Assembly: GCF_001403795.1 (NCBI RefSeq)
Contig: NZ_CXSU01000012.1
Coordinates: 1,230,375 to 1,294,374 of the forward strand
Reading direction: 5' to 3'
Origin: Jannaschia donghaensis
GTDB taxonomy: Bacteria; Pseudomonadota; Alphaproteobacteria; Rhodobacterales; Rhodobacteraceae
DNA: 64,000 nucleotides
Shown here: in pieces, positions 8,258-17,491 of the stretch
Position numbering within the stretch: the first letter of the stretch is position 1
Layout: every line of letters begins with the position of its first letter
Made by a program: the position numbers and the translations under genes
The notes under the pieces: generated by a model
What the model was told of the DNA's origin: nothing
Database searches by the model: none
Seen by the model: only the letters and a program-made list of their open reading frames with translations

Positions 8258-9525
8258 GCCGCGTCCTCCCTGCGCTCCGCGTCGGCCGCATCCTCCCAGC
8301 TTTCGATCATGGAATCCATCGTGACGGCGGTCGTCGTCATCGGCGACATCGCGGTGTAGCTGCCCTGATAGTCGTCGTCCCCCTGCGGCGCGGCGCGGCG
8401 TGTCATTCGCCAGCCGGCGTAGCCCGCAAGCGCCGTCATCAACACGCCCAGGAATACAAAGAATCCCGCCGGACCGATCACGCTCATCAGCCAGCCGGTC
8501 ACCAGCGGGCCACCGACGGCCCCCACCCCGTTGACGAACAACAAACGGGCCGAAGCGGCGGCCATGTCTTCGCTTTCAAGATAGTCGTTCGTATAGGCCA
8601 GCAGGATCGCATAGAGCGGGTTCGCCATGCCCCCGATGATCGCGGCCGACAGGTAAAGCCCCGAAATCCCGCCAAGCCCCGCGGCGCCCAGCACGCAGGC
8701 AAACGCCGCGACCACCGCCCCGATCAGGACCATCATCCGACGGTCGTACCGATCCGATGCCCAGCCGATCGGATATTGCAGGACCAATCCGCCCAGATAG
8801 ATGGCCGACACGAACAGCGCGATCTGCCCCGTCGTCAGCTTGGCGGCCGCGCCGAACACCCCCGCCATGCCGAACAGCGCCGAGAATACCGCGCCCAACA
8901 GAAAGACACCCACGAAGCCCAGAGGCGATGTGCGGTAGAGTTTGGCGAAGGACATGGGCTTCGCGCTCTCGAACGGGGGGACGGGCGTGACCGACAGAAG
9001 GATCGGCGCGAAAGCCAGCGACACCAGGACCGACACGATGATGAACAGCGTGAAATCCGCCGCGTCGCCCCAGGCGAAAAGGGCCTGCGCCGCCACGATG
9101 CCGATCATCTGCGCAATGATGTAAAGCGACAGCGCCCGGCCCCGCGTCTCGTTCGTGGTGGTGTTGTTGAGCCAGCTTTCCGACACGATATACACGCCGC
9201 AAAAGCAGAACCCGAGCAAAAGCCGCAGAAGCGTCCAGGCCACTTCGTGGGTCAGCAGCGGATAGAGGATCAGCCCCGCCGAGGCGAGCGAGCCCAGGAA
9301 GGCGAAGACGCGGACGTGACCGACCTTGCGGATCAACCCCGGCACCAGTTGCGAGCCCAGCAGGAACCCCGCGAAGTAACTCGACATGATGATCGACATC
9401 GCGCCGGTCGAAAATCCTTCGATGTCGCCGCGCACACCCAACAGGGTGCCCTGCATTCCGTTGCCCAGCATCAGCAGCATGATCCCGACCAGAAGGGCCC
9501 AGGAATTACGGATCACGGGGAGCAT
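8254..9525 (-). CDS. MFS transporter (YcaD-like)
   Basis: The 423-residue, 12-helix protein begins MLPVIRNSWALLVGIMLLML. It resembles the YcaD group of the major facilitator superfamily: GNGMQGTLLGVRGDIEGFS, a second helix with SSYFAGFLLGSQ, and a first-half GFCFCGVYIVSESWLN. An in-frame ATG 54 bases further upstream (9579) would add an Arg-rich, unlikely N terminus; 9525 has AAAGG upstream. The C-terminal tail of about 45 residues is charged and cytoplasmic. The gene shares an ATGA junction with the following DUF924 gene. Substrate unknown. Confidence 0.85.
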   Translation of the reverse strand: MLPVIRNSWALLVGIMLLMLGNGMQGTLLGVRGDIEGFSTGAMSIIMSSYFAGFLLGSQLVPGLIRKVGHVRVFAFLGSLASAGLILYPLLTHEVAWTLLRLLLGFCFCGVYIVSESWLNNTTTNETRGRALSLYIIAQMIGIVAAQALFAWGDAADFTLFIIVSVLVSLAFAPILLSVTPVPPFESAKPMSFAKLYRTSPLGFVGVFLLGAVFSALFGMAGVFGAAAKLTTGQIALFVSAIYLGGLVLQYPIGWASDRYDRRMMVLIGAVVAAFACVLGAAGLGGISGLYLSAAIIGGMANPLYAILLAYTNDYLESEDMAAASARLLFVNGVGAVGGPLVTGWLMSVIGPAGFFVFLGVLMTALAGYAGWRMTRRAAPQGDDDYQGSYTAMSPMTTTAVTMDSMIESWEDAADAERREDAA

Positions 9526-9622
9526 GGCAGGGCCTTTCGGACCGGGTGTTTCGCAGTCGCGCCTACGCCCCGCGACCAAACGCGTCTAGGCCATTTGCGA
9601 CATTCGACGCATTCGACGGAAA

Positions 9623-10675
9623 TCAGCCGTCGGGCAGCAAAAGCGAGCCGTCGCCGTAACTGAAGAACCGATACCGTTCGGCGATTGCGTGGGCATAGAT
9701 CGCCCGCATCCGGTCGCGGCCCATCAATGCGGACACCAACATCAGAAGCGTCGATTGTGGCAGGTGGAAATTGGTGATGAGCCCGTCCGCGACGCGGAAT
9801 TCATAACCGGGATAGATGAAAATGTCGGTATCCCCGCGAAACGGCGCGATGGTGCCGGTGGCGGCGGCGCTTTCGATCAGGCGCAGGGCGGTGGTTCCGA
9901 CGGGAATGACGCGTCCGCCGGCGGCTTTCGTCGCGGCAATGGCGGCGGCGGCGGCGGGCGTCACCTCGCCCCATTCGGAATGCATCCTGTGGGTCGTCAC
10001 ATCCTCTACCTTCACCGGCAGGAAGGTGCCCGCGCCGACATGCAGCGTGACTTCGGTAAAATCGACGCCCATGGCGCGCAATCGGTCCAGAAGCGGCGCA
10101 TCGAAATGCAGGCTGGCCGTGGGGGCGGCGACCGCACCGGTGTGGCGCGCCCAAACGGTCTGATAATCGTCGCGGTCCTGCGCATCGGGCGCGCGCTTGG
10201 CCGCGATATACGGGGGCAATGGCATCTGGCCCGCCGCGTCCAGCAGGGCGTGAACGTCCTCCGCCTCGCAATCGAAGCGCAGGACCACATCGCCCTCCGC
10301 CCGGTCCAGGATCGTCGCGCGGTGACCGGCGTCCAGCTCGATCGCGTCGCCCGCGCGCAGTTTGCGCAGGGGCCGGGCCAGCGCCCGCCAGCTTCCGTCG
10401 GGTTGCGCGGTCGTCAGCGTGAACTCCACCTTGGCGCGCCCCGACCCATCGGTCGTCGCCCGCACGCGCGTCCCGTTCAGCCGTGCCGGGATCACCCTGG
10501 TGTCGTTCAGGACCAGACGATCACCGGGCCGCAGCCACTCCGGCAGGTCGGAAAACACGGCATCCGCGATCCCGTCGCCCCGCCCCACCAGCAGCCGCGA
10601 TGCGGAACGAGGCGTGACGGGGCGCGTCGCGATCAGGTCTTCGGGCAGGTCGAAATCAAAATCGGAAAGTCTCAT
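9623..10675 (-). CDS. queA: S-adenosylmethionine:tRNA ribosyltransferase-isomerase (QueA)
   Basis: QueA transfers and isomerises the ribosyl moiety of SAM onto preQ1-modified tRNA, giving epoxyqueuosine in tRNAs with GUN anticodons. The 350-residue protein begins [19 protein letters not shown], the family's conserved start. Further family blocks are [17 protein letters not shown] near the middle, [20 protein letters not shown] and the C-terminal [17 protein letters not shown]. The gene follows the large YhdP-like gene on the same strand 28 bases later, so it may be co-transcribed. Confidence 0.96.
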   Translation of the reverse strand: MRLSDFDFDLPEDLIATRPVTPRSASRLLVGRGDGIADAVFSDLPEWLRPGDRLVLNDTRVIPARLNGTRVRATTDGSGRAKVEFTLTTAQPDGSWRALARPLRKLRAGDAIELDAGHRATILDRAEGDVVLRFDCEAEDVHALLDAAGQMPLPPYIAAKRAPDAQDRDDYQTVWARHTGAVAAPTASLHFDAPLLDRLRAMGVDFTEVTLHVGAGTFLPVKVEDVTTHRMHSEWGEVTPAAAAAIAATKAAGGRVIPVGTTALRLIESAAATGTIAPFRGDTDIFIYPGYEFRVADGLITNFHLPQSTLLMLVSALMGRDRMRAIYAHAIAERYRFFSYGDGSLLLPDG

Positions 10676-10703
10676 GCCCGCGCCTTATCAGGCCCCCCCA
10701 TCG

Positions 10704-13700
10704 TCAGGAAGGTGGCGGCTTGCGGAAGATATCGCGGAAGATACCGGGCGTCAGGATCGACAGGGGATTCACACTGACCGACGGGTCGGCGGCGGCCCCG
10801 GTCAAACGATAGGTGAAGCCGAACAACCCTTCGTCGCGCCGCGAAAACAGCGCGCCGAACAACCCATTGACCAGATAAATGGGGGAAATCACGCCCTGCA
10901 GGTCCATCCGCTTGGTCCCCAGATCGAATGTCCCGTCGGCGGTGATCGACATCGACGGGCCGACCGCACTGGCACGGCGCACGACGATGTCGTCGGGGCG
11001 CAGGGTGAAATCGGATTCCACGGTCTGGAAGAACAATCCCTCACCCGTCAGCTGCTCCAGAATGCCGACGACGGACAGCGCCTGCAAAAGCGAGGCCAGC
11101 GCCGGGGCGTTGCGGACCCGCAGTTCCCCCATGCGCAACTGGCCCGAATATTGTCCCGTGGTTCCCGTCGGTCGCAACGTTAAGGAGATGGAGCCGCCGC
11201 GCGCATCCTGAAACAGACCCGCCGACCGCAGGACGCCGCCGCCATCCGATCCGCGGATCTGCACGGCCGATCCGCCACCCTGCTGGGCCAAGACCCCTTC
11301 GACCGACGCGCCGCCGTTGATGCGCCCGGTGAAGCGGCCCGACCCCCCGCGCAGGGTCGCCCGCAGGTCGGTCAGGGCGATACCTTCGGTGACCGTCAGA
11401 CGCTCCAGCGCGATATCGAGCGGCGCACCGCCCTCGCCGCCACCGCCGCCCTTGCCGACCAGAAGGGCGCGGCGCAGATCGGCACGCCCCCCCCGGATGC
11501 CGATGGCCGGTGACACGTTCGCGCCCCGTCCTGTCAGGACCAGCGGCCCCCGGAACCATCCGGTGTCGACCCGGTCGAAACTGGCTTGATCCAGACCGCC
11601 GCCATTCGCACGCATCGTGATACGGCCCGACGCCGTCAGGCCCGGCGCATCCAGCGCGATGCGCGTGATCCGGGGCGTGGCGGCCAGCGTCGCGTCCACC
11701 TCGAACGTCGCGGCGCGGTCGCGGGCCTTGCGCCAGCTGATCACCGGCAGCGCGGCGCTCAGGCCCCGAAGATCGCTGCGGACGGTCAAGCGCGGCGGCG
11801 CACCCTGTGGCAGATCGACGGTCACATCGGCACGTGCGGAGCCCGACAGCTCCAGCGCGTCGAGTGTGATGCCAAGCCGCGCCAGACCTTCGGGCGACAC
11901 CCGCGCCGTCCCGGTCACGCGGCCCGGCTCCGGCAGGGGCTGGGGCGCGCGCGGCGGCGCGTCCGGGTCGATCGCCTCGGTCGAGGGCGGGGGCAATGCC
12001 TGCGTCCATCGCCCGGAAAACGGTACCCCCTCCAGGGTCATGTCGCCTTCGACCTGCACGCGGCCCGGCACCACCGTCAGGGTCAGCGCATCGGCGCGCA
12101 AGGTGCGACCGGGAACGATGTCGCCGCTGGTCACATCCGAAAGCTGCGCCGTCACGTCATAGGAGATGTCGGCCGGCGCATTTCCCCGGCGCAACGGCAA
12201 TCGCGCCGACACCTGCGCGACCGCCGTGCCCGAGACGAAATCGCGGGTCTTGCGCAACCGCTCCAGCAATCGGAACGGGCGATTATCCAGCATTTCCAGC
12301 ATGTCACCCACGTCCCCGCGCGCCACCAGCGCAAGATCGCCGGTCGACGGCCGCTGTGTCGTATCGAGGATGCTGAACACCGTGCCCGAAACGTCGATGC
12401 CGCTCCCGTCACCCGTCGCCGGCACGCGGCCGCGATCGACGCGGACGGTCAGGCGGTCGTCCGCAAGCTGCGCAAAGCCCGTGGCATCGACCGCGGGCGG
12501 CATGAAACGCATGTAGCGGACCGACCCGCCCGTGAACCCGAAACTGGCCGCGACATCGGGCGGTTGGCCCGGTGCCACCCGCAAAAGCGCGGTGGCATCC
12601 CGTGCCATGCCGTCCAGCATGTTGTTGGTGAACCAATTGCGGGCCTGCACCTGCAACGTCGGTGGCCATAGCGCGACCAGATCCGCCACGCTCATCTGTG
12701 GAACGGCCAGGCGCAGCGCCCCGGCGACGCCAGCGGGATCGAAGGCCAGGCGGCCCGACAGACGCGCCGTCCCCGACGGCCCCGTCACCATGGCCTGCCC
12801 GATCCGCAGGCCAAGGGGGCGCTGCGTCACACGCGCCTCGAACACTCCCGCTTCGAATTCGACCCGGCGGTCCAGCATGCCTTCGGGGTCCAGAACCGTT
12901 TGGCCCAGGCGGAACTGGATCTGGATCGGTCCGGTCAGACCATCCTCCAGAAGCAATTGCCCATCGGCCGCTATGTCGACGTCGTCGGACGACGCCGAAA
13001 CCTCCGACAGGCCGATCCGGCCCGACCCCGGCAGCCAGTCGAATGCCAGCACCGCGCGGTCCAGCGCCAATTCGGGCCGGTCGACCATCGCGCCGTCCCG
13101 CCCGACGACGCGGCCGCGCAGGGGGCCGGGCGTGCCGTCTTCGGCCAGCGTCATCCGGGCCGTCGCGGATACCTCGGCCGTGACCAGCGACAGGGCCGGC
13201 ACGTTGGGCAGCATCTCCGACAGGCTTCCGACCGACAGGCCGGTCACGTCGATTTGCGCCTCGGCCCCCTGTTTACCGCCAGTGCCGCGGGCCAGGCTGA
13301 CCGCGATGTCGACCGTGTCAGGCCCCAGCCGCAAGGTGGAGGTCAGGGCAAGCCGCACGGCCCCCGCGTCGCGACGCCAGGTGACCGTGCCATCCTGCGT
13401 CTGCTGTGCCAGGCCGGTGATTGCGTCGTCGAAGCGGATGGCGACGCCTTCGATCGTCACCTCGTCCAAGGCGGCGATCGCGGGCGTGGCCAGACCGGCG
13501 TCCAGCGTCTCCAACGCCTCGGCCCATGTGGCGGGCAAGGCTCCACCGCCCGACCCGAACGCCAGCGAAAGCTGCCCCTCCGCGTCCCGCGCGACGTTGA
13601 GAACCAGACCGTCGACGTCGACGGTGCGCGGCCGCAGCTTGCCCCGCAAAAGCGCCGCACCATCCAAGGCAACTTGCGACCGGGGCAGCGACAGGATCGT

Positions 13701-13976
13701 CGCGTCGCCGTCGGTCAGCTGCGCCTTCGACAGGGCCAGACGCAGGGCATGATCCTCCAGGTCGTAGAACAGCGCCACCTCCCCCAGGGACACGCGCATC
13801 GGGGCCAGGTCGCGGGCCAACCGGGTTTCGATGCGCGCGACCGTCCACTCCGGCACGGCGATCGGTCCTTCCGTCAGCCGCCATGCGGTCCCGCCGACAA
13901 TACCCACAAGAACCAGCATCACCCACAGCAGCGCGCGCAGAACGCGGCGGGGACGTGGGGGCGGAATGTCGGACAT
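10704..13976 (-). CDS. YhdP/AsmA-like inner-membrane protein (DUF3971)
   Basis: The 1090-residue protein has one N-terminal membrane anchor (RVLRALLWVMLVLVGIVGG), followed by a very long periplasmic region of short beta strands. The composition and the C-terminal block with DLRRALL, GLFQDARGGSISLTLRP and MDLQGVISPIYLVNGLFG match the DUF3971/AsmA-C end of YhdP-type proteins. These belong to the bridge-like AsmA superfamily implicated in phospholipid transport to the outer membrane. The ATG at 13976 gives the sensible MSDIPPPRPRR start; the longer in-frame start at 14081 would overlap the divergent bcp gene. queA follows downstream. Confidence 0.85.
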   Translation of the reverse strand: MSDIPPPRPRRVLRALLWVMLVLVGIVGGTAWRLTEGPIAVPEWTVARIETRLARDLAPMRVSLGEVALFYDLEDHALRLALSKAQLTDGDATILSLPRSQVALDGAALLRGKLRPRTVDVDGLVLNVARDAEGQLSLAFGSGGGALPATWAEALETLDAGLATPAIAALDEVTIEGVAIRFDDAITGLAQQTQDGTVTWRRDAGAVRLALTSTLRLGPDTVDIAVSLARGTGGKQGAEAQIDVTGLSVGSLSEMLPNVPALSLVTAEVSATARMTLAEDGTPGPLRGRVVGRDGAMVDRPELALDRAVLAFDWLPGSGRIGLSEVSASSDDVDIAADGQLLLEDGLTGPIQIQFRLGQTVLDPEGMLDRRVEFEAGVFEARVTQRPLGLRIGQAMVTGPSGTARLSGRLAFDPAGVAGALRLAVPQMSVADLVALWPPTLQVQARNWFTNNMLDGMARDATALLRVAPGQPPDVAASFGFTGGSVRYMRFMPPAVDATGFAQLADDRLTVRVDRGRVPATGDGSGIDVSGTVFSILDTTQRPSTGDLALVARGDVGDMLEMLDNRPFRLLERLRKTRDFVSGTAVAQVSARLPLRRGNAPADISYDVTAQLSDVTSGDIVPGRTLRADALTLTVVPGRVQVEGDMTLEGVPFSGRWTQALPPPSTEAIDPDAPPRAPQPLPEPGRVTGTARVSPEGLARLGITLDALELSGSARADVTVDLPQGAPPRLTVRSDLRGLSAALPVISWRKARDRAATFEVDATLAATPRITRIALDAPGLTASGRITMRANGGGLDQASFDRVDTGWFRGPLVLTGRGANVSPAIGIRGGRADLRRALLVGKGGGGGEGGAPLDIALERLTVTEGIALTDLRATLRGGSGRFTGRINGGASVEGVLAQQGGGSAVQIRGSDGGGVLRSAGLFQDARGGSISLTLRPTGTTGQYSGQLRMGELRVRNAPALASLLQALSVVGILEQLTGEGLFFQTVESDFTLRPDDIVVRRASAVGPSMSITADGTFDLGTKRMDLQGVISPIYLVNGLFGALFSRRDEGLFGFTYRLTGAAADPSVSVNPLSILTPGIFRDIFRKPPPS

Positions 13977-14079
13977 GGGGTGCTGGATCCGGGTGCGAAC
14001 TTCGGGAGCTTCACCTTGACCTGACCCCTCCCCGGTTCCAAGTCCCATGGCGTAACAACCCAGCGTCCCGGAGGACCCC

Positions 14080-14547
14080 ATGACCGATCAGATCACCGCA
14101 GGCACCCCGGCCCCCGACTTCACCCTGCCCCGCGATGGCGGCGGAGAGATCACGTTGTCCGATCTGAAGGGTCAGCAAGTCGTGCTGTATTTCTATCCCA
14201 AGGACGACACGCCGGGCTGCACCAAGGAAGGCATCGCCTTTTCCGAGGCGATCGACGATTTCACCGCCGCAGGGGCCGTCGTCATAGGGATCAGCAAGGA
14301 CACCGCCGCCAAGCACGACAAGTTCGTGGCCAAGCACGACCTGAAGGTTATCCTGGTGTCCGACGCCGACGGCACCACCTGCGAAGATTACGGAACCTGG
14401 GTCGAGAAGAGCATGTACGGCAAGACCTACATGGGCATCGAACGGGCAACATTCCTGATCGGCACCGACGGCCTTGTCCGCCAGGTCTGGCGCAAGGTGA
14501 AGGTGCCCGGTCATTCCGATGCGGTGCTGGAAGCTGTGCGCGCGTGA
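14080..14547 (+). CDS. bcp: Thioredoxin-dependent peroxiredoxin, Bcp/PrxQ type
   Basis: This 155-residue thiol peroxidase reduces H2O2 and organic peroxides. The peroxidatic Cys is C47 in the motif DDTPGCTKEG. E. coli Bcp has its resolving Cys five residues later; here that position is Ile52, so this is not the C(x)4C subtype. The only other Cys is C100 (TTCEDYG), which could resolve or leave a 1-Cys mechanism. GGAGG lies upstream of the ATG. The stop overlaps the GTG start of the next gene (GTGA), suggesting coupling to the ferritin-like DUF455 protein. Confidence 0.93.
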   Translation: MTDQITAGTPAPDFTLPRDGGGEITLSDLKGQQVVLYFYPKDDTPGCTKEGIAFSEAIDDFTAAGAVVIGISKDTAAKHDKFVAKHDLKVILVSDADGTTCEDYGTWVEKSMYGKTYMGIERATFLIGTDGLVRQVWRKVKVPGHSDAVLEAVRA

Positions 14548-15356
14548 CGACGACCCTTGCGCAGATGGCGGTGGAGGTTCTGACCACCGCCGACGGGCGC
14601 GCCAAGACCGCCCTGTCGCGCGAACATGCGGCGACATGGCGCGCGTCGCGCGACGACGGCCCCGCGATCCCCGTCGGAACCGCCAAGCCGCCGATGAAGC
14701 CCGCCCGGCCGGACCGCCCCGAACTTGCCCACCCGCGCGACGTGCCACGGCGCAAGCCCGGCACGCCCGAAGGCCGGATCGCCCTGCTCCATGCCGTCGC
14801 ACATATCGAGTTGAACGCGGTGGACCTGCATTGGGACATCATCGCGCGGTTTTCGGACGTGCCCCTGCCGATGGGGTTCTTCGATGATTGGGTGTCCGCC
14901 GCCGAAGACGAATCGAAGCATTTCAACCTGATGGCCGATTGCCTTGAAGCGGCCGGCAGTCACTATGGCGCCTTGCCTGCCCACGCCGGGATGTGGCGCG
15001 CCGCCGAAGAAACGGCCGACGACCTGATGGCGCGGCTGGCGGTCGTGCCCATGGTGCTGGAAGCGCGGGGTCTGGACGTGACCCCCGGCATGATCGAGGT
15101 CTTTCGACGCGCCAAGGAGACCGCCGCCGTCGAAGCACTGGAAACCATCTATGCCGAGGAGGTGAGCCACGTCGCCTATGGCAGCAAGTGGTTCAATTTT
15201 CTGTGCGGCCGGACCGATCAGGACCCGAAGGTCGTCTTCCACGACCTTGTCCGAAAGCATTTCCACGGCGTCTTGAAGCCGCCCTTCAACGAAGAAAAGC
15301 GGGCGGACGCCGGTCTGCCGCCGGACTTCTACTGGCCGCTGACGGAAGATGTGTGA
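14544..15356 (+). CDS. DUF455 family ferritin-like protein
   Basis: The 270-residue protein has family motifs GRIALLHAVAHIELNAVDLH, DWVSAAEDESKHFNLMADCL and LEVTPGM-like RGLDVTPGMIEVF, then EEVSHVAYGSKWFN. The E, ExxH and H residues are placed as in a four-helix ferritin-like diiron site. DUF455 enzymes are related to the MiaE-like group, but the substrate is unknown. The start is GTG at 14544, overlapping the bcp stop. A co-transcribed peroxiredoxin suggests an oxidative or radical-handling context (inference). Confidence 0.85.
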   Translation: MTTTLAQMAVEVLTTADGRAKTALSREHAATWRASRDDGPAIPVGTAKPPMKPARPDRPELAHPRDVPRRKPGTPEGRIALLHAVAHIELNAVDLHWDIIARFSDVPLPMGFFDDWVSAAEDESKHFNLMADCLEAAGSHYGALPAHAGMWRAAEETADDLMARLAVVPMVLEARGLDVTPGMIEVFRRAKETAAVEALETIYAEEVSHVAYGSKWFNFLCGRTDQDPKVVFHDLVRKHFHGVLKPPFNEEKRADAGLPPDFYWPLTEDV

Positions 15357-15374
15357 TTCTTCTTGCAGTTGAAC

Positions 15375-15394
15375 GGTGGCGGGAAATCGCCACC
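15375..15394 (+). terminator. Hairpin after the DUF455 gene
   Basis: GGTGGCG (15375-15381) and CGCCACC (15388-15394) form a perfect 7-base stem with a 6-base loop, 18 bases after the DUF455 stop. There is no T tract, so it may be a weak or Rho-assisted terminator. Confidence 0.4.
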
Positions 15395-15401
15395 CCGTGC
15401 C

Positions 15402-15449
15402 CTGCACGAATGCTGCACGGTTGCCCGGCGGCAACAGTCCGACTAGACC
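15402..15449 (+). promoter_or_regulatory. Direct-repeat box CTGCACG-N4-CTGCACG and promoter of the M23/bactofilin operon
   Basis: CTGCACG occurs at 15402-15408 and 15413-15419, starts 11 bases apart, which puts both half-sites on one face of the helix. One base later comes TTGCCC (15421-15426), then 17 bases, then TAGACC (15444-15449), a plausible -35/-10 pair. The box is placed like an activator site next to RNA polymerase. The same box occurs upstream of the PBP1A gene and upstream of a membrane-protein gene at 44745. Confidence 0.5.
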
Positions 15450-15545
15450 CTTCGCAACGGTAAATCCTTCGTGAATGAAAGGGTTCCGGGGGGATACGTC
15501 GGACCGGCAGATCATGGTCCGCATTCACAGACGGGGGGATGGTTC

Positions 15546-16874
15546 GTGAAGCAACGGCTATCGGACAGACTGAACGCGCGACTGGAACGCCATCTGCCGG
15601 AGCAGCGGCTGTTCTTGAAATCCGAAGAAGGAACACGTTTCGTCCGATTGCGGCCGATGACCCAGGCCGGGGCCCTTCTGGGCGGCGCACTGGTGGTCGG
15701 CTGGACGGTCGTCGTCACGTCTTTCTTCCTGATTGGGGCAATCACCTCCGGATCCAACCGCGATCAAGCCGCCCGCGCGCAGGTCGCCTATGAAACGCGT
15801 TTGGCCGTCCTGTCGAGCGAGCGGGACGCCCGCACCGAGGAGGCGGAGCAGGCGCTCGAGCGATTCTATTCCGCACTCGACGAAGTTTCCAAGATGCAGG
15901 GCATCGTTCTCGCCTCCGAGCAGCGCGCGCGCGAACTCGAGACCGGCATCGAGGTGATCCAGCGCACGTTGCGCCGCGCGGTCGTCGAACGCAACGAAGC
16001 GCGCGCGCAGGCCGAGACACTGCTGGCCCGCGCCGAAAACGCCCCGCAGGCCGCCGCCCGTGCCGAGCGTCTGGCCGCCGACAGTGCCGCAACCGCCGAA
16101 GTTCTGACCGAAGCGCTGGATGCGACGGCGCTGGCCCGCGACGAGGCGATGGTTGTCGCCTCCTCCGCCGACGCAGAGATCGCCCGGATGGAAGCCATGG
16201 CCGAGGTGGTCGCCGACCGCAACGACCGCATCTTCCAACGTCTGGAGGACGCGTTGGAGACCTCGCTGTCCCCGCTGGAGCGCGTGTTTGCCCGCGCCGG
16301 AATTTCGTCCGACGCTCTGCTACGCTCGGTGCGCACCGGCTACAACGGTACGGGTGGCCCGCTGGAGCCTGTCGTCGTATCGACCCGCAGCGGCAACGAA
16401 TTGCCCGATCAGGACACGCCGCGCGCGAACCGCATCCTCGACAAGTTGGAGGACGTGGACATGTACCGCCTTGCCGCCGAAAGCCTGCCGCTGGCCCATC
16501 CCGTGACCGCACCGCACCGCCGCACCTCCGGGTTCGGGCCGCGCTGGGGCCGGATGCATTCGGGCATGGATTTCGCCGCCGGTCGCGGCACGCCGATCCT
16601 GGCCACCGCCGAAGGCACGGTGACCCATGCCGGTTGGCAATCGGGATATGGCAAGCTGGTCAAGATCGAACATCCGCTGGGCTTCGAGACGCGGTATGCG
16701 CATCTTAGCTCCATATCCGTGCGCAAGGGCCAAAGGGTCTCGCGCGGGGAGAATATCGGTGGTATGGGAACCACCGGACGGTCGACCGGCGTGCACCTTC
16801 ACTACGAAATCCGGCGCAATGGTCAGGCCCTGAACCCAGTCACCTTTATAAATGCAGGTCAGGATGTTTTCTAA
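15546..16874 (+). CDS. M23 family (LytM-type) peptidoglycan endopeptidase
   Basis: The 442-residue protein has an N-terminal cytoplasmic stretch and one transmembrane helix (GGALVVGWTVVVTSFFLIGA). A long Ala/Glu/Arg coiled coil follows (about residues 80-230), and then a C-terminal LytM domain. The zinc ligands are present: H338 and D342 in RMHSGMDF, and H419 in HLHYE with H417. The domain is therefore probably catalytic and cleaves peptidoglycan crosslinks. A GTG at 15546 behind a G-rich ribosome site gives the family-like VKQRLSDRLNARLE start; an in-frame ATG at 15471 lacks one. The gene overlaps the bactofilin gene by 11 bases. Confidence 0.88.
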   Translation: MKQRLSDRLNARLERHLPEQRLFLKSEEGTRFVRLRPMTQAGALLGGALVVGWTVVVTSFFLIGAITSGSNRDQAARAQVAYETRLAVLSSERDARTEEAEQALERFYSALDEVSKMQGIVLASEQRARELETGIEVIQRTLRRAVVERNEARAQAETLLARAENAPQAAARAERLAADSAATAEVLTEALDATALARDEAMVVASSADAEIARMEAMAEVVADRNDRIFQRLEDALETSLSPLERVFARAGISSDALLRSVRTGYNGTGGPLEPVVVSTRSGNELPDQDTPRANRILDKLEDVDMYRLAAESLPLAHPVTAPHRRTSGFGPRWGRMHSGMDFAAGRGTPILATAEGTVTHAGWQSGYGKLVKIEHPLGFETRYAHLSSISVRKGQRVSRGENIGGMGTTGRSTGVHLHYEIRRNGQALNPVTFINAGQDVF

Positions 16875-17385
16875 ATCGAAGCTGAACCAGCCCGGCGGCG
16901 ACGCCGATAAGCCCAACGCTCCCAAGTCGGCCCCGTCGGCGGCGACCCCGCCCGCGAAGCCCGCTGGCCTGGAACTCGGTGCCGGAGCGGCTGCGATGAA
17001 GTCGAAGGTCGCACCATCCACCCTGTCTTCGGACCTGAATATCAAGGGTGATATCAAAACCTCCGGTGACATTCAGGTCGAGGGCGAGGTCGAGGGCAAT
17101 ATTCAGGCCCATCTGCTGACTGTCGGCGAAACCGCCGTCGTGCGGGGCGAAGTCATCGCCGACGACATCGTCGTCAACGGCCGCGTCATCGGTCGCGTTC
17201 GCGGCCTGAAGGTCCGCCTGACATCCACCGCGCGTGTCGAAGGTGACATCATTCACAAAACGATCGCCATCGAATCGGGGGCCCATTTCGAGGGTGCGGT
17301 TCAGCGTCAGGACGATCCGCTGGGCAGCGCCAGCAGCAAGCCCGTGCCGCACCAGAAACCGGCCGAGCCGCCCAAGGCCGGCTGA
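16864..17385 (+). CDS. Bactofilin (polymer-forming cytoskeletal protein)
   Basis: The 173-residue protein has a disordered N-terminal tail (about 55 residues, Pro/Ala/Lys). A bactofilin core of repeated short beta strands follows: LNIKGDIKTSGDIQVEGEVE, GNIQAHLLTVGE, VRGEVIADDIVVNGRVIGRV and ARVEGDIIHKTIAIE. These build the right-handed beta helix that polymerises without nucleotide. A Pro/Lys tail ends the protein. An ATG 12 bases upstream (16852) is also in frame. It overlaps the M23 peptidase gene; bactofilin-M23 pairs are known modules in which the filament positions the hydrolase for cell-shape control. Confidence 0.93.
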   Translation: MFSKSKLNQPGGDADKPNAPKSAPSAATPPAKPAGLELGAGAAAMKSKVAPSTLSSDLNIKGDIKTSGDIQVEGEVEGNIQAHLLTVGETAVVRGEVIADDIVVNGRVIGRVRGLKVRLTSTARVEGDIIHKTIAIESGAHFEGAVQRQDDPLGSASSKPVPHQKPAEPPKAG

Positions 17386-17414
17386 AACGCGCTCCGTGAT
17401 TGACGGATCGGACC

Positions 17415-17441
17415 CCCCGCCCCCACATCGGGGCGGGGTTT
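17415..17441 (+). terminator. Rho-independent terminator after the bactofilin gene
   Basis: CCCCGCCCC (17415-17423) and GGGGCGGGG (17430-17438) form a perfect 9-base stem with a 6-base loop and are followed by TTT. It ends the M23/bactofilin operon 30 bases after the stop, and implies that the next gene starts after it. Confidence 0.8.
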
Positions 17442-17491
17442 CGCGCCTTCCAGGTCTGGGGGGGCGCATCGCGCAATCCCGGCGCGGAGCG

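Noticed and set aside
9601..9622. Short repeat of CATTCGACG after the second MFS gene
   Set aside because: Only two imperfectly placed copies in a 100-base gap; likely chance in GC-rich sequence.
8239..9663. Plus-strand 474-codon frame opposite the second MFS gene
   Set aside because: Low-complexity His/Arg/Gln content, no start support, and the minus-strand gene is a clear membrane transporter.
15471..15545. Longer N terminus for the M23 peptidase from ATG 15471
   Set aside because: No ribosome site before this ATG, and the added 25 residues are unlike the family; the GTG at 15546 has a G-rich site and gives a family-like start.
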